From positions 40,777 through 104,776 of the forward strand of contig JAUHXA010000018.1 of assembly GCA_030427245.1 (NCBI GenBank): 64,000 nt of DNA, given 5' to 3'. Below are positions 47,621 through 57,516 of the stretch, one piece after another. Source of the DNA: Bacteroidia bacterium (GTDB lineage: Bacteria; Bacteroidota; Bacteroidia; Chitinophagales; UBA2359). The translations under genes were made by a program, and so were the position numbers. The notes beneath the pieces were generated by a model. It was given only the letters and a program-made list of their open reading frames with translations. It ran no database searches and was not told where the DNA came from. Within the stretch, counting starts at the first letter, position 1. Each line of letters starts with the position of its first letter.

Positions 47621-48979
47621 ATGTTGCTCAATATTAGTGAACTTCAAAACCCACCAATATTGAGCGATATGTTTTATTTGACCATTCTTCAATACTATTT
47701 TCAATTTCGTTTTCAAGCCACTTTTTCCAATAGAAAGGATTTAGAAGAATGGCAAGAACGACAAATCGAAAGAATGTTAAGAAAAATTCAAACCAATTCC
47801 CCTTACTACAAAGAACAACTTCAAAAACATTCCAATTGGCGGCAAATTCCTACAATCCAAAAAAAACAATGGATGCAGGAATTTGACCGCATCAATACAT
47901 TAAATATCCAAAAACAAGCAGCTCTCAAAGTCGCCTTGCAAGCAGAAACAAGTAGAAACTTCAGTTCTAAACTGGGAAAAAATACCGTAGGACTCTCTTC
48001 TGGCACTTCTGGAAACAGAGGTTTGTTTGTGGTAACTCCCAAAGAACGAGCGCAATGGGTCGCTTATGTCCTACATAAAATATTATCTCCCCTACAATGG
48101 CAAAAACGAAAAATTGCCTTTTTTCTTCGATCAAACAGCAATCTCTACAATTCTATGCAATCTCTTTTGTTTCGTTTTCGTTTTTTTGACCTTAAAAAGA
48201 GATTCGAAGAAAACCTTCTTCAATTAAATGAATATCAACCCGATATACTTGTTGCACCCGCCTCTGTTCTGCGGCACATTGCCAAAGAACAACAAGCTCA
48301 AACCATAAATATTCATCCCGAAAAAATACTCTCCGTAGCCGAAATATTGGAGCAAGAAGATGCCGATTTTATTCAATCCGTTTTCCAACAAATTATTCAT
48401 CAGGCCTATCAATGCACAGAAGGTTTTCTAGCCGTAACGTGTGAATATGGTATTTTGCACTTCAATGAAGACATCATCAAAATCGAACGTCAATACATTG
48501 ACGATGAGAAAAAACGCTATCATCCTATCATAACTGACTTCAATCGAATTGGACAACCCATCATTCGTTACTTACTGAATGACATAGTAATAGACAAAAT
48601 AGAACCCTGTCAATGTGGGTCTATTTTCCAGGCAATTGACCACATTGAAGGGCGATCGGATGATGTTTTTTACTTTAAAAACAAAGAAGGAAAAATCGTT
48701 ACCATTTATCCAGATTTCATTCGCCGAGCGGTGATTCTTCCCGATACAAGTATGGAAGAATATGTGGTGGAACAACTTTCACTGCAACAAATTCATGTTT
48801 TCATTCACACTTCTCATTTTCTTCAAGACCAGCAAACGCTTTTCTCGTCCTTACTGCAACTTTTTGAAGAGTACGGCATTGCAGATATCAAATTATCATT
48901 TTTTAATCAAATGCCTGTATTGAAGGATGAAAAATTGAGACGGGTGAAGCGGAGTTTTGAGATTTATACAAAAAAATAA
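47621..48979 (+). CDS. phenylacetate-CoA-ligase-like adenylate-forming enzyme
   Basis: 'TVGLSSGTSGNRGLFVVTPKERAQW', 'QCTEGFLAVTCEYG', 'PIIRYLLNDIV...CQCGSIFQAIDHIEGRSDDVFYF'. Confidence 0.85.
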   Translation: MLLNISELQNPPILSDMFYLTILQYYFQFRFQATFSNRKDLEEWQERQIERMLRKIQTNSPYYKEQLQKHSNWRQIPTIQKKQWMQEFDRINTLNIQKQAALKVALQAETSRNFSSKLGKNTVGLSSGTSGNRGLFVVTPKERAQWVAYVLHKILSPLQWQKRKIAFFLRSNSNLYNSMQSLLFRFRFFDLKKRFEENLLQLNEYQPDILVAPASVLRHIAKEQQAQTINIHPEKILSVAEILEQEDADFIQSVFQQIIHQAYQCTEGFLAVTCEYGILHFNEDIIKIERQYIDDEKKRYHPIITDFNRIGQPIIRYLLNDIVIDKIEPCQCGSIFQAIDHIEGRSDDVFYFKNKEGKIVTIYPDFIRRAVILPDTSMEEYVVEQLSLQQIHVFIHTSHFLQDQQTLFSSLLQLFEEYGIADIKLSFFNQMPVLKDEKLRRVKRSFEIYTKK

Positions 48980-48989
48980 AACTTCATCT

Positions 48990-49122
48990 CATACTACTGT
49001 ACAAAATGATTTTTGAACCACAAAAGTATCAAAAGGGCACAAAAGAGATAGATGAATTTCAGTTCTTTACTTTTGTTTTCTTTGTGCCTTTTGTGGTTGG
49101 ATTAAAAATGTACAGTAGTATG
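48990..49122. mobile_element. 133-bp MITE (family 1), copy B (inverted relative to copy A)
   Basis: Same TIRs; perfect 9-bp direct repeats ACTTCATCT (48981-48989 and 49123-49131); hand alignment to copy A has about 9 mismatches in 133 bp. Confidence 0.93.
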
Positions 49123-49180
49123 ACTTCATCTACCAAACCCAGTTAAAACTACTTTGGAAAAAGTATGCTGTACTTTTGAA

Positions 49181-49819
49181 TTACCTCTGAAATACATAAA
49201 ATTTCCCCACCAAAGGTTTACCATTTGCGGGAGTTAACTTCCAATAATACAAGCCATTGGGGTAATTCTCTTTGGGCTGCAACGAAACACTATATGCTTT
49301 CTCACCTTTCGGCAACAAGGCTCTAAAAACCCTTCCTTTGTGGTTTCGGATACTCAAATCGGCTGACTCAGTGAGCGCTTCTTCTAATTCAAAATCAAGC
49401 TGATTGAAGCAAAGCGCATTAGGAGTAGGCTTGTTTACTTTTATTTCTATTCTACCTAATTTCCGATATGCTATTTGGTTTTTTAGCAATCGCTCCATAG
49501 AAGGAATTTCCACAGCCTCCGCCATGAGTTTTTCCAAAATACGCTCTATATCTTGAGGATTGTCAGAAAGGGTAAAGTTACCTTTTGGGGAAACATTCAA
49601 GAGTGGGTGTGAAGGTAAGTCTGAATAATTCAATTCGGCAATGGCATCATACAGAACTACAATCAAGCTGCTGCAAAAGCTGCAATCATTTACGTGTTGC
49701 TGCAATGAATCGGGTAGTTTTTCGACTTTTTCCAACTGCATTGCATCCGCATATAGGGTTCTCCCTATTGTGTTTAGGTGACCTTCTTCATCAAAATATT
49801 TAGAGTAGTTTTGCTGCAT
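49181..49819 (-). CDS. putative zinc-finger anti-sigma-like protein
   Basis: 'LPDSLQQHVNDCSFCSSLIVVLYDA' HxxxCxxC; downstream of sigma-like gene on same strand. Confidence 0.6.
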   Translation of the reverse strand: MQQNYSKYFDEEGHLNTIGRTLYADAMQLEKVEKLPDSLQQHVNDCSFCSSLIVVLYDAIAELNYSDLPSHPLLNVSPKGNFTLSDNPQDIERILEKLMAEAVEIPSMERLLKNQIAYRKLGRIEIKVNKPTPNALCFNQLDFELEEALTESADLSIRNHKGRVFRALLPKGEKAYSVSLQPKENYPNGLYYWKLTPANGKPLVGKFYVFQR

Positions 49820-49906
49820 AGGACTGATGTTTAATGGGAGTTAAAAATTTCCACTCATTTTTTTAACGTTCTTTTAGATGCCTTTCGGCAAGTTTCATGC
49901 TTTTTT

Positions 49907-51022
49907 CTAACGAATTTGATAATAAGCATAGACAATATCTCCAAACCATTGGTAAGCGTATTTCGCAACTGCTCTATCCTTGTTTATTTTTTGAAGCAAC
50001 ATATTGTAGGTAGCTTTTTTTTGAAGGCTTTGGGTCAGTTCTCTATCTATCAAGGTTAGCACCAATAATTTCGCCATGAGTTGATTACGTTGTCGGGTAA
50101 ACCATTTTCGGAGTGTATCGGCATTGGCTTGTTTGCCTTCCCACCTATTGATGTATTGGTTGAGTTTCTGCCAAATTTGCCCTGAACTTTCTTGCTGATA
50201 ATCGTTTCCAAAAAAATCCAACAACTGATTCACCTCTTTTGTAGTTAGCTGCAAAGCTTGTATATCCGCTGGGTAGAGTAGTAAAAAATAATTGGTTTTC
50301 AAGCACAATTCAAACTTTAGGCGATTATTGAAGGAATACAGACACAAAATCTGATTCATTCGGTGGATTTGCTGCGAAAGGTTCATTTCGTCTGAAAGCT
50401 GCTCGAATGGATTGCTGGAAGCATCACTTTTGTGTGCTATCAAAGGAGCTTTGAGTTCGAGCTGTTGACTATTTTTTTGGGTTCGATAGAGCGAACGATA
50501 GAGGTCGGTGAACAAATTTTTGACGACCCGATAGAGAAAAGTCCGAAAGAGTGTCTCGTTGGTAGATTCAAATTTTGACAACTGACCACTCTGCAGTTTT
50601 TCGAGTAGTTTTTGCTGAGTCCATTGCAGAACATCTTCGCTGTCTTGGGCTTTGAAAAAGTCGGTTTGCACCAAATAGTCCAATCTTGCACTGATATAAG
50701 GCAGATACTTCAATATCAGTTGAGGAGATTTTTGGTCGAGTAATTGCAGGTCCAATAAGTCATTGCAGATAGTCTGTGTACATTCGACCAACAGTGTCAA
50801 AACATAGGTTTCTCCTTCGGCTTTTTTCTGAAATTTCGCCAAGCGAGTAGGTAATCTTTGGAAGACCATTGTTGTTATCATCTCCTCTTCACTTTCAGAA
50901 ATTGCTTTTTCTTTCCAAAACCGATTGACCAACTGCTCCACTACCTTTTTGTATTTCCAAATCAGTTGTTGAGGCTGTTGGGCTAAAAGTATTTCATCTT
51001 CTTTCTGTTTGTTTAGAGCCAC
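49907..51022 (-). CDS. sigma-70-family-like protein
   Basis: 'TNETLFRTFLYRVVKNLFTDLYRSLYRTQKN' resembles sigma region 2; region 4 not obvious. Confidence 0.6.
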   Translation of the reverse strand: MALNKQKEDEILLAQQPQQLIWKYKKVVEQLVNRFWKEKAISESEEEMITTMVFQRLPTRLAKFQKKAEGETYVLTLLVECTQTICNDLLDLQLLDQKSPQLILKYLPYISARLDYLVQTDFFKAQDSEDVLQWTQQKLLEKLQSGQLSKFESTNETLFRTFLYRVVKNLFTDLYRSLYRTQKNSQQLELKAPLIAHKSDASSNPFEQLSDEMNLSQQIHRMNQILCLYSFNNRLKFELCLKTNYFLLLYPADIQALQLTTKEVNQLLDFFGNDYQQESSGQIWQKLNQYINRWEGKQANADTLRKWFTRQRNQLMAKLLVLTLIDRELTQSLQKKATYNMLLQKINKDRAVAKYAYQWFGDIVYAYYQIR

Positions 51023-51170
51023 AGAGATTGTTTTTTTTAAGAGTAAAGATGTGAAATAAGTTTTTTTTCAAAAAAATAAAACCAAAGTTTCCGAGTCCTT
51101 TTTTCAATCCGTTTAAAGAGGTCGTATTTCAAAAACAACTTTATTAAACCTCATTAAACAGATTTTAATC

Positions 51171-52217
51171 ATGCACAATTTAAGAAATCTTTTAGTAATT
51201 ACAGTTCTCACTATTTTCAGTTTGTTCCTCACCCAAACTGCCGAAGCCCAAAAAAGAAAGCTCGTAGGAGGCAAGGATTTGGTCATTACTTGGGGCGAAC
51301 TCGTTGCGAATGGAAAAATCACAAACAATAGAGCGCCCTACAAAGTAAACTTCAAAGTAAGAAATTATGGAATGCAGAATGTTCAAAATCGCACACGAGT
51401 TGCCCTTCAATTGGTACAGTATCCTCTGAACAACAACAATGGCTCGGTCATAAAGGATTATCTACTAAATGCTCCAATGGGTGATGTGCATTTTGAAACC
51501 AATCCCTTAGCCAGCAATCAAGAACAAGCTTATACGGCTTACATTCCACGAGGACTGCCCGTTGGCTACCGCTACCAAGTAGAACTCAAAGTGGATGCCT
51601 GCCTGAATCAAAGAGATGCAGAATCTTGTAGAGTGGAAGAAACCATTGAAGACAACAATCACTACCGCTTAAAAGACCTCATCCTCAATTTTCCTTTGAA
51701 AACTACATCCTCTTCTATTCCTACGGATTTACCCAATTCCAACTTCAATATTCCTGTATTCAATCCTCAAGGCAACAATGCCTTGGTAAATGGAAAAGAC
51801 TTGAGAATTACTTGGGGAGAAACCATTCCAAATGGCGCAGTACGCAATAACAGAGCGCCTTATAAAATAAACTTCAAGGTAAAAAACTTTGGAACACAAG
51901 ATGTAGCTGCCAGAACACAAGTAGTCTTGAATTTGGTACAGTACCCGTTAGACAACAACAATGGTCGAGTTATGACAAGTTTGTTGGCGGATAGAGAGGG
52001 TAGCAACTACGACAACTTTGAAACAACACCCTTAGCAAGTGGTCAGGAAAGACCATTCACTGCCCATATTCCAAATGGCTTGCCAACAGGGTACCGCTAT
52101 AAAATGGAAATCAAAGTGGATGGTTGTATGGGCGAACGAGATGATGCGCCTTGTAGAGTGAATGAAAGCAGTGAAATCAACAATCACCTTGAATTGCCCG
52201 AACTTAGAGTTCAGTAA
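51171..52217 (+). CDS. secreted protein with two ~140-aa tandem repeats (CARDB/Ig-like)
   Basis: 'GKDLVITWGELVANGKITNNRAPYKVNFKVRNYG...' and 'GKDLRITWGETIPNGAVRNNRAPYKINFKVKNFG...'; signal peptide ending TAEAQ. Confidence 0.8.
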   Translation: MHNLRNLLVITVLTIFSLFLTQTAEAQKRKLVGGKDLVITWGELVANGKITNNRAPYKVNFKVRNYGMQNVQNRTRVALQLVQYPLNNNNGSVIKDYLLNAPMGDVHFETNPLASNQEQAYTAYIPRGLPVGYRYQVELKVDACLNQRDAESCRVEETIEDNNHYRLKDLILNFPLKTTSSSIPTDLPNSNFNIPVFNPQGNNALVNGKDLRITWGETIPNGAVRNNRAPYKINFKVKNFGTQDVAARTQVVLNLVQYPLDNNNGRVMTSLLADREGSNYDNFETTPLASGQERPFTAHIPNGLPTGYRYKMEIKVDGCMGERDDAPCRVNESSEINNHLELPELRVQ

Positions 52218-52328
52218 ATTGAACATAGGCATCGGATGCTTCAAATCTGGATAAACCAAATACATAACCAAATTCAGTTATCAATAAAAGAAAGTATTCG
52301 ATACCTGCTAACTTCCAATAAAAACAAG

Positions 52329-52362
52329 GTCTGCTATTTTTCTAAGAGATAGCAGACTTTTA
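52329..52362 (+). terminator. stem-loop terminator-like element
   Basis: GTCTGCTAT (52329-52337)/ATAGCAGAC (52349-52357) then TTTTA. Confidence 0.6.
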
Positions 52363-52417
52363 GGGTTGACGTTTCTGCTTCGGTTTCTTATATTTGGAAT
52401 AGCAAAATCACCAAACA

Positions 52418-55400
52418 ATGAAAAAAACATCCACTCAAATAGAAGCACTTCAACAAAAGTTAGCAGCTTATCTACTCCAGGCAGATGAATTGTTCGAGCA
52501 AGAAAAATTTGAAGAAAGTCTGAAAACAACTACGAAAACCCTCCAACTAATAGAACAGGAAAGTGCCGATATGCCAAATATAAAGATAAGTCTTTACAAT
52601 TTGCAGGGGCATATTTATTTCTGCAAAACACAGTATAAAAAATCGTTTACTAATTACGAAACTGCTTTAAACTTGCAGTTACTTCTCACCCAACCTAACC
52701 TTGCCGAAAAAGCCAAGGCCCTTTTGGGGCTTGGGCAATCGGGAATGTACAGCGAAAAAGTAAAAGATAAATCACTGGCTTACTTAGAGGAATCCCTAAA
52801 AATCGCTTTAGAAAACAACTACACCCAATGTCTTTCTGACATTTACAATGCCATCGGAAATTATCACCAATTGAAGGGGAACTGGGAAGAATCCTTGCAT
52901 TTTCTGCACAAGGTCATTGAAGTACAAAACGACCTGTATGGACAAGTCACCATTCCTGTCTATTTTATCAATATTGCTTCGATATACAGCTTGAAGGGAG
53001 CGCATGGAAAATCCATTCAATATGCTTACAAAGCCCTACAAATAGTCAAACAAGAGAACAAAGAAGGAACGAATGATGCAGCCATTACCTATTCGTTTTT
53101 GGGGCGAGAATACATCTATCAAGACCAATTTGAGAAAGGATTGAGCTACTGTCACAAAGCTTTCGATATTTGGAAAAAATTGTTTGGAGAAAAACACCAA
53201 GCCATTGGCTATGTATTGGATATGATGGCTTCTGCCTATTTTTACCAAGAGAAATTTGAAGAAGCCCTCCCCTACTTCAAAAAAGCATTGCAGATTTATC
53301 AAAGCATATTTGACAAAAAATCCGCCGAAGTAGCCTTATTCAATAAGCGAGTAGGCTTGTGTTTATTTAAGATGGGAAAAATTGAAGACGCATTTCCCTA
53401 CTACCAACAAGCAGAAAAAATCTTGGCAAAACACCCTCAATTGTATCAAAACCAAATCACCTCTACTTATCGCTATCTTGCTAAATATCACCGCATTAAA
53501 GAGAACTATATAGAAGCACTTCAATACTTCCAAAAAGGTATCGTCAGTCTATTGCCCTCCTTCAATGAGGATGCCATATACAGCCTACCCAGTGTAGAAG
53601 AAGCATATCCCAACCAAGAATTTTTTAGACTCGTGAACAACAAAGCTGCTACGTTTTACGAGAAATACTTGAAGGAAAAAGCTCAGAATAAAGGAAACTT
53701 GAAGGACTTGAAAGCTGCCTATCAAACCTACCTATATGCCTGCCTGATAATCGACTGTATGAGGAAAGATTACAGTACCGAAATGTCTAATTTTCTGTTG
53801 AACCGTGAATCTACTACAATCTATGGTCAGAGTATTGAAGTTTGTCACGCATTTTTTGAACAAAGCCAAAATGCACTATACATACACAAGGCATTTTCCC
53901 TATCGGAACAAGAAAAAGTGCATCTACTCAAAACCGCTATCAATGAAGTAGAAGCCAAAACCAAAGCCCACATTCCCCAAAACCTGCTTCAACAAGAACT
54001 TCAATACCAAAAAGAAATCACCCAATTGAAAGACAATCTTTTGAAGGTCAGTAATCAGCACAATTCAACAAATGAAGACGAAGTCGTTTCCATCGAAAGT
54101 CGGTTGTTTGATTTGAACCATCAATACGAAAAATTGATTCACCAATTTGAAAAGGATTATCCCAAATATTATCAACTCAAATACAACTCACAACTGGCAA
54201 ATATAGACAGTATTCAATCCTATTTGCGGCAAAAAAACCAAGCAGCCTTTGCCGAAAAAACAAACCTTCGACAAATACTTATTTCCTATTTTGTGAGTGA
54301 AACCTACATTTACATTTTCAAAATAACAGCCGACACTTACAGCCTTCAAAAGGTGGAAAAACCTGCTCACTTCCATCAACTCATTATAGGATTCAACAAA
54401 GCCATCAACAGTGTTGAAATAGAAGATTTTTTAGAAACAGCCATAGAATTGTACGATTTGTTAATTACTCCCCTTCAATTGGAGAAAAGCCCAAAACAAC
54501 CTTCAAACCTGACCATTCTTCGCCACGATGTGCTGCATTACCTCCCCTTCGATGCGCTGTTTTTCCCGCCTGCAAACCGAGATTTTGAAGCAGCAGAAAT
54601 ATACGACTTCCACGATTTGGACTACCTCATTTACCACTTCAACATTGCTTATCATTATTCCGCTACCCTACTCCTACACAGCGAAAAGAGACAACAACAC
54701 ACCAACCAACAAGCCGCCACTTTTTTGGGCTTTGCACCTGTGAATTTTGTCACCAACACTACCGAAAAAAACGAATTAACGCTGGAAAGTTATCGAGGAA
54801 AAAGCAAAGTTTTCAGAAACAAAAATTGGGGCGAAAACATCTTAGGCAACTTGCCCAATACAGCCATTGAAGTAGAGGAAGTCTATCAGCTTTTTCACCA
54901 ACAAAAACTCTCTGCCAAAGCTTTTTTATACGATGCTGCCTCCAAGCAAAACCTCTTTGAAGAAGCCTCCAAACACAAATATGTCCTGATTTCTACACAT
55001 GGTTTCCAATACGATGAAACGGGAAATTTGACGGGCATTTATCTAGCAAATGGAGGCGAGGAAATCGACAATCAAACCCTTGAAGAAGCAAGTGAAAAAA
55101 GAGGAACAAACCCATCTCAACTATCCAAAAACTCCAATACTATACTCACCACCTCCGAATCTTATCTGCTTTCGCTTCAAGCAGATTTGGTCGTTTTGAG
55201 TAGTTGCAGCAGTGGCATTGGTAGATTGCAGAAAGGAGAAGGGATGATGGCGATGCACCGAGGTTTTTTGTATGCAGGAGCAAGCAATATTATTTTTACC
55301 CAATTCGATATTCCTGATGAAATGAGTAGCCTCTTGATCAAAAAACTATTTGCCGCTATTTTAGAAGGAAACACCTACACTGCGGCTTTGCGGAAAGCCA

Positions 55401-55471
55401 AACTGCACATTCTCAAACAAGAGGGCGTGAGTCCGCAAGATTGGGCAGCTTTTGCTTTGATTGGTAGGTGA
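52418..55471 (+). CDS. TPR repeat + CHAT domain (caspase-like) protein
   Basis: Multiple TPRs; CHAT block 'KYVLISTHGFQYDETGNLTGIYLA' and 'ADLVVLSSCSSGIGRLQKGEGMMAMHRGFLYAGASNIIFTQFDIPDEMSSLLIKKLF'. Confidence 0.93.
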   Translation: MKKTSTQIEALQQKLAAYLLQADELFEQEKFEESLKTTTKTLQLIEQESADMPNIKISLYNLQGHIYFCKTQYKKSFTNYETALNLQLLLTQPNLAEKAKALLGLGQSGMYSEKVKDKSLAYLEESLKIALENNYTQCLSDIYNAIGNYHQLKGNWEESLHFLHKVIEVQNDLYGQVTIPVYFINIASIYSLKGAHGKSIQYAYKALQIVKQENKEGTNDAAITYSFLGREYIYQDQFEKGLSYCHKAFDIWKKLFGEKHQAIGYVLDMMASAYFYQEKFEEALPYFKKALQIYQSIFDKKSAEVALFNKRVGLCLFKMGKIEDAFPYYQQAEKILAKHPQLYQNQITSTYRYLAKYHRIKENYIEALQYFQKGIVSLLPSFNEDAIYSLPSVEEAYPNQEFFRLVNNKAATFYEKYLKEKAQNKGNLKDLKAAYQTYLYACLIIDCMRKDYSTEMSNFLLNRESTTIYGQSIEVCHAFFEQSQNALYIHKAFSLSEQEKVHLLKTAINEVEAKTKAHIPQNLLQQELQYQKEITQLKDNLLKVSNQHNSTNEDEVVSIESRLFDLNHQYEKLIHQFEKDYPKYYQLKYNSQLANIDSIQSYLRQKNQAAFAEKTNLRQILISYFVSETYIYIFKITADTYSLQKVEKPAHFHQLIIGFNKAINSVEIEDFLETAIELYDLLITPLQLEKSPKQPSNLTILRHDVLHYLPFDALFFPPANRDFEAAEIYDFHDLDYLIYHFNIAYHYSATLLLHSEKRQQHTNQQAATFLGFAPVNFVTNTTEKNELTLESYRGKSKVFRNKNWGENILGNLPNTAIEVEEVYQLFHQQKLSAKAFLYDAASKQNLFEEASKHKYVLISTHGFQYDETGNLTGIYLANGGEEIDNQTLEEASEKRGTNPSQLSKNSNTILTTSESYLLSLQADLVVLSSCSSGIGRLQKGEGMMAMHRGFLYAGASNIIFTQFDIPDEMSSLLIKKLFAAILEGNTYTAALRKAKLHILKQEGVSPQDWAAFALIGR

Positions 55472-55588
55472 AAGAGGATTAAAACTCACACATTCTATGT
55501 CATTTTCTTAGTTAAAAACGATAAATGTAAAACCAAGAATGGAAATAATAAGACCTGATTTGGTCATCAATGAAAAAGTAACATCTTA

Positions 55589-57403
55589 TTACTTCCCATA
55601 CAAAACTTTCGATTTCAAAGTTCTTCCTTTTTTAGAAGCATCTCTATTTTCACCCCACCAATGCCGATGTCTTCTATGAAAAGCCGCCGCTTTTCCCTGC
55701 AATTTGGTACGCCTGCCTTTACGCAAGACAACCAATTCGATAGAAGTTTTTGGAGGCGGGTCATACAGTTGTGGAAGGTAGTCGTTGATATTGGAGGTTT
55801 TGATGGGTGTATCGTCTATCGACAACAGTACATCTCCATTGAAGAGGTTCAATTCATTTTGACGCACATTTCTGAATCGTACATGCCCTTTTTTGTAGTC
55901 GGGAAAAAGCGAAAAATGCCCAAAAGTTCCCGCTTCTTCGATGTATTCTTCTAAATAGTCCATGCCCATTGCAGCAGCCAATTCTTGAAAATACAGTACT
56001 TTTTTTCCTTCAAGGTGGTCTTCAATAAAATTTGCAATTTGGGGGTGTGATAATCCCACAATTTCTTCAAACAGTTGGTCTTCTTCAAAGGGTTTTGCAG
56101 CTCCATATTCGCTCGCCAACTGTTGTATGATAGCAGGTAGACTTTTGTCCCCATTGGTCAGTTTTTGGATTTCGATGTCCAAGGCAAAGGCGGTCAAGGC
56201 TCCTTGCTGATACAAATAATTGTAGTTGTATTGGTATTTGGGTGTGAAAATGCGTTCACTCATTTGGGTTAAAGATTGCGGTGATTGGGCTTCAATCAGT
56301 TTGAGTTTTTTACTAATTTCTGCAAAAAATTCGGTTTCACTAATCAGTTCACTTCGCAGGAGAGACAGTAAGGTGAAGTATTCGGTCACACCTTCGTAGA
56401 GCCACAAATGTTTGGACATTTCCCGATGTCCAAAACCCGCAAGATGTACCTTTTCGCTATGCAGACTATGTGGAGTTAAGAGGTGTAAAAGTTCGTGAGA
56501 AGCAATACGCTGTACGATTTTTTTGAGACGCTTACCATTTTTGATTTCGGGCAGTAAGTAGAAGGAGGAACTCCCACACATCAGCCCTCCGTATTGTGCC
56601 AATCCGCTCTTTGCTGCAAGTGACGGGTCGGCAAAATACAACACAAAGGTGTATTCTGAGAGGGGTAATTCACCCATAAAATCGGCAACAGATTGTACCA
56701 CTTTTTTCAAGTCATAATACAATGTACGAGTTGTTACTTTCCCGCTTTCGGAATAGGCTGCAATGCGAATTTTGGTTTTTCCATTCAATGAAAAACTAAT
56801 GGTATCAGGTTGGGCATACAAAATGGGATTTTTGAAGAGATCAAGATAATCGTTTACTTCAAAAACATCTAGGGTGTCAGATTGCAGCTTTGCAGTCAAG
56901 GAAGTAGCCCCGTAGAGATGTTTGGGCTTTTCGATTTTTACTTCAAATGGCAAATCGTACATTCGATGAAAATAGGCATAAAATCCTCGGTGACTGATAA
57001 GATAAGCAGGGGATTGGCTTTGGGAAACGCTGGGAAAATCAGGTTTTAGCCAATAATTGATACGCTTCAATCGGTGGGCTTTGCCAATTTCGATACCATC
57101 GTTTTGGACATATTTGAAGGGCAGTATCTTTCCGTTTTCGTCTAAGGGTTCAAATCGTTCTAAACGTTCGCTGATGGGAATGGATTTTTGTGCGCCAAAT
57201 TCGCCACTTGGAAAAACGTAGGTGGCATATTTTGTTTCGATTGAAGGAGGAATGACACTTACTTTTAGAGGTTTGTGAGAATCTTCATTGAGGTGAATGG
57301 TTATTTGATATTTTTTTTGAGCAGCAAATACCATTGAAGAGTATTGTTGTAACAACAATATTACCAATAGGTATAGATGTATTTTTTTGACATTAAAATT
57401 CAT
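55589..57403 (-). CDS. M61-like gluzincin metallopeptidase with C-terminal PDZ domain
   Basis: 'IASHELLHLLTPHSLH' HExxH with downstream 'LWLYEGVTEYFTLL'; PDZ 'LFNGDVLLSIDDTPIKTSNINDYL'. Confidence 0.88.
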   Translation of the reverse strand: MNFNVKKIHLYLLVILLLQQYSSMVFAAQKKYQITIHLNEDSHKPLKVSVIPPSIETKYATYVFPSGEFGAQKSIPISERLERFEPLDENGKILPFKYVQNDGIEIGKAHRLKRINYWLKPDFPSVSQSQSPAYLISHRGFYAYFHRMYDLPFEVKIEKPKHLYGATSLTAKLQSDTLDVFEVNDYLDLFKNPILYAQPDTISFSLNGKTKIRIAAYSESGKVTTRTLYYDLKKVVQSVADFMGELPLSEYTFVLYFADPSLAAKSGLAQYGGLMCGSSSFYLLPEIKNGKRLKKIVQRIASHELLHLLTPHSLHSEKVHLAGFGHREMSKHLWLYEGVTEYFTLLSLLRSELISETEFFAEISKKLKLIEAQSPQSLTQMSERIFTPKYQYNYNYLYQQGALTAFALDIEIQKLTNGDKSLPAIIQQLASEYGAAKPFEEDQLFEEIVGLSHPQIANFIEDHLEGKKVLYFQELAAAMGMDYLEEYIEEAGTFGHFSLFPDYKKGHVRFRNVRQNELNLFNGDVLLSIDDTPIKTSNINDYLPQLYDPPPKTSIELVVLRKGRRTKLQGKAAAFHRRHRHWWGENRDASKKGRTLKSKVLYGK

Positions 57404-57516
57404 TTTACAAAGATAAGATTTTATATTTCAAGACAGTTATTTGAATACCTGTTGTAATTCACTTGAATGAATCATTCTACTTTTGTATATTGTCCCTCTA
57501 TCCAATAAGTCCATAT

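Noticed and set aside
52418-55471. Type III-E CRISPR (Craspase-like) interpretation of the TPR-CHAT gene
   Set aside because: No gRAMP/cas genes and no CRISPR repeats anywhere in the window; only the TPR-CHAT architecture and nearby sigma-like gene are shared.
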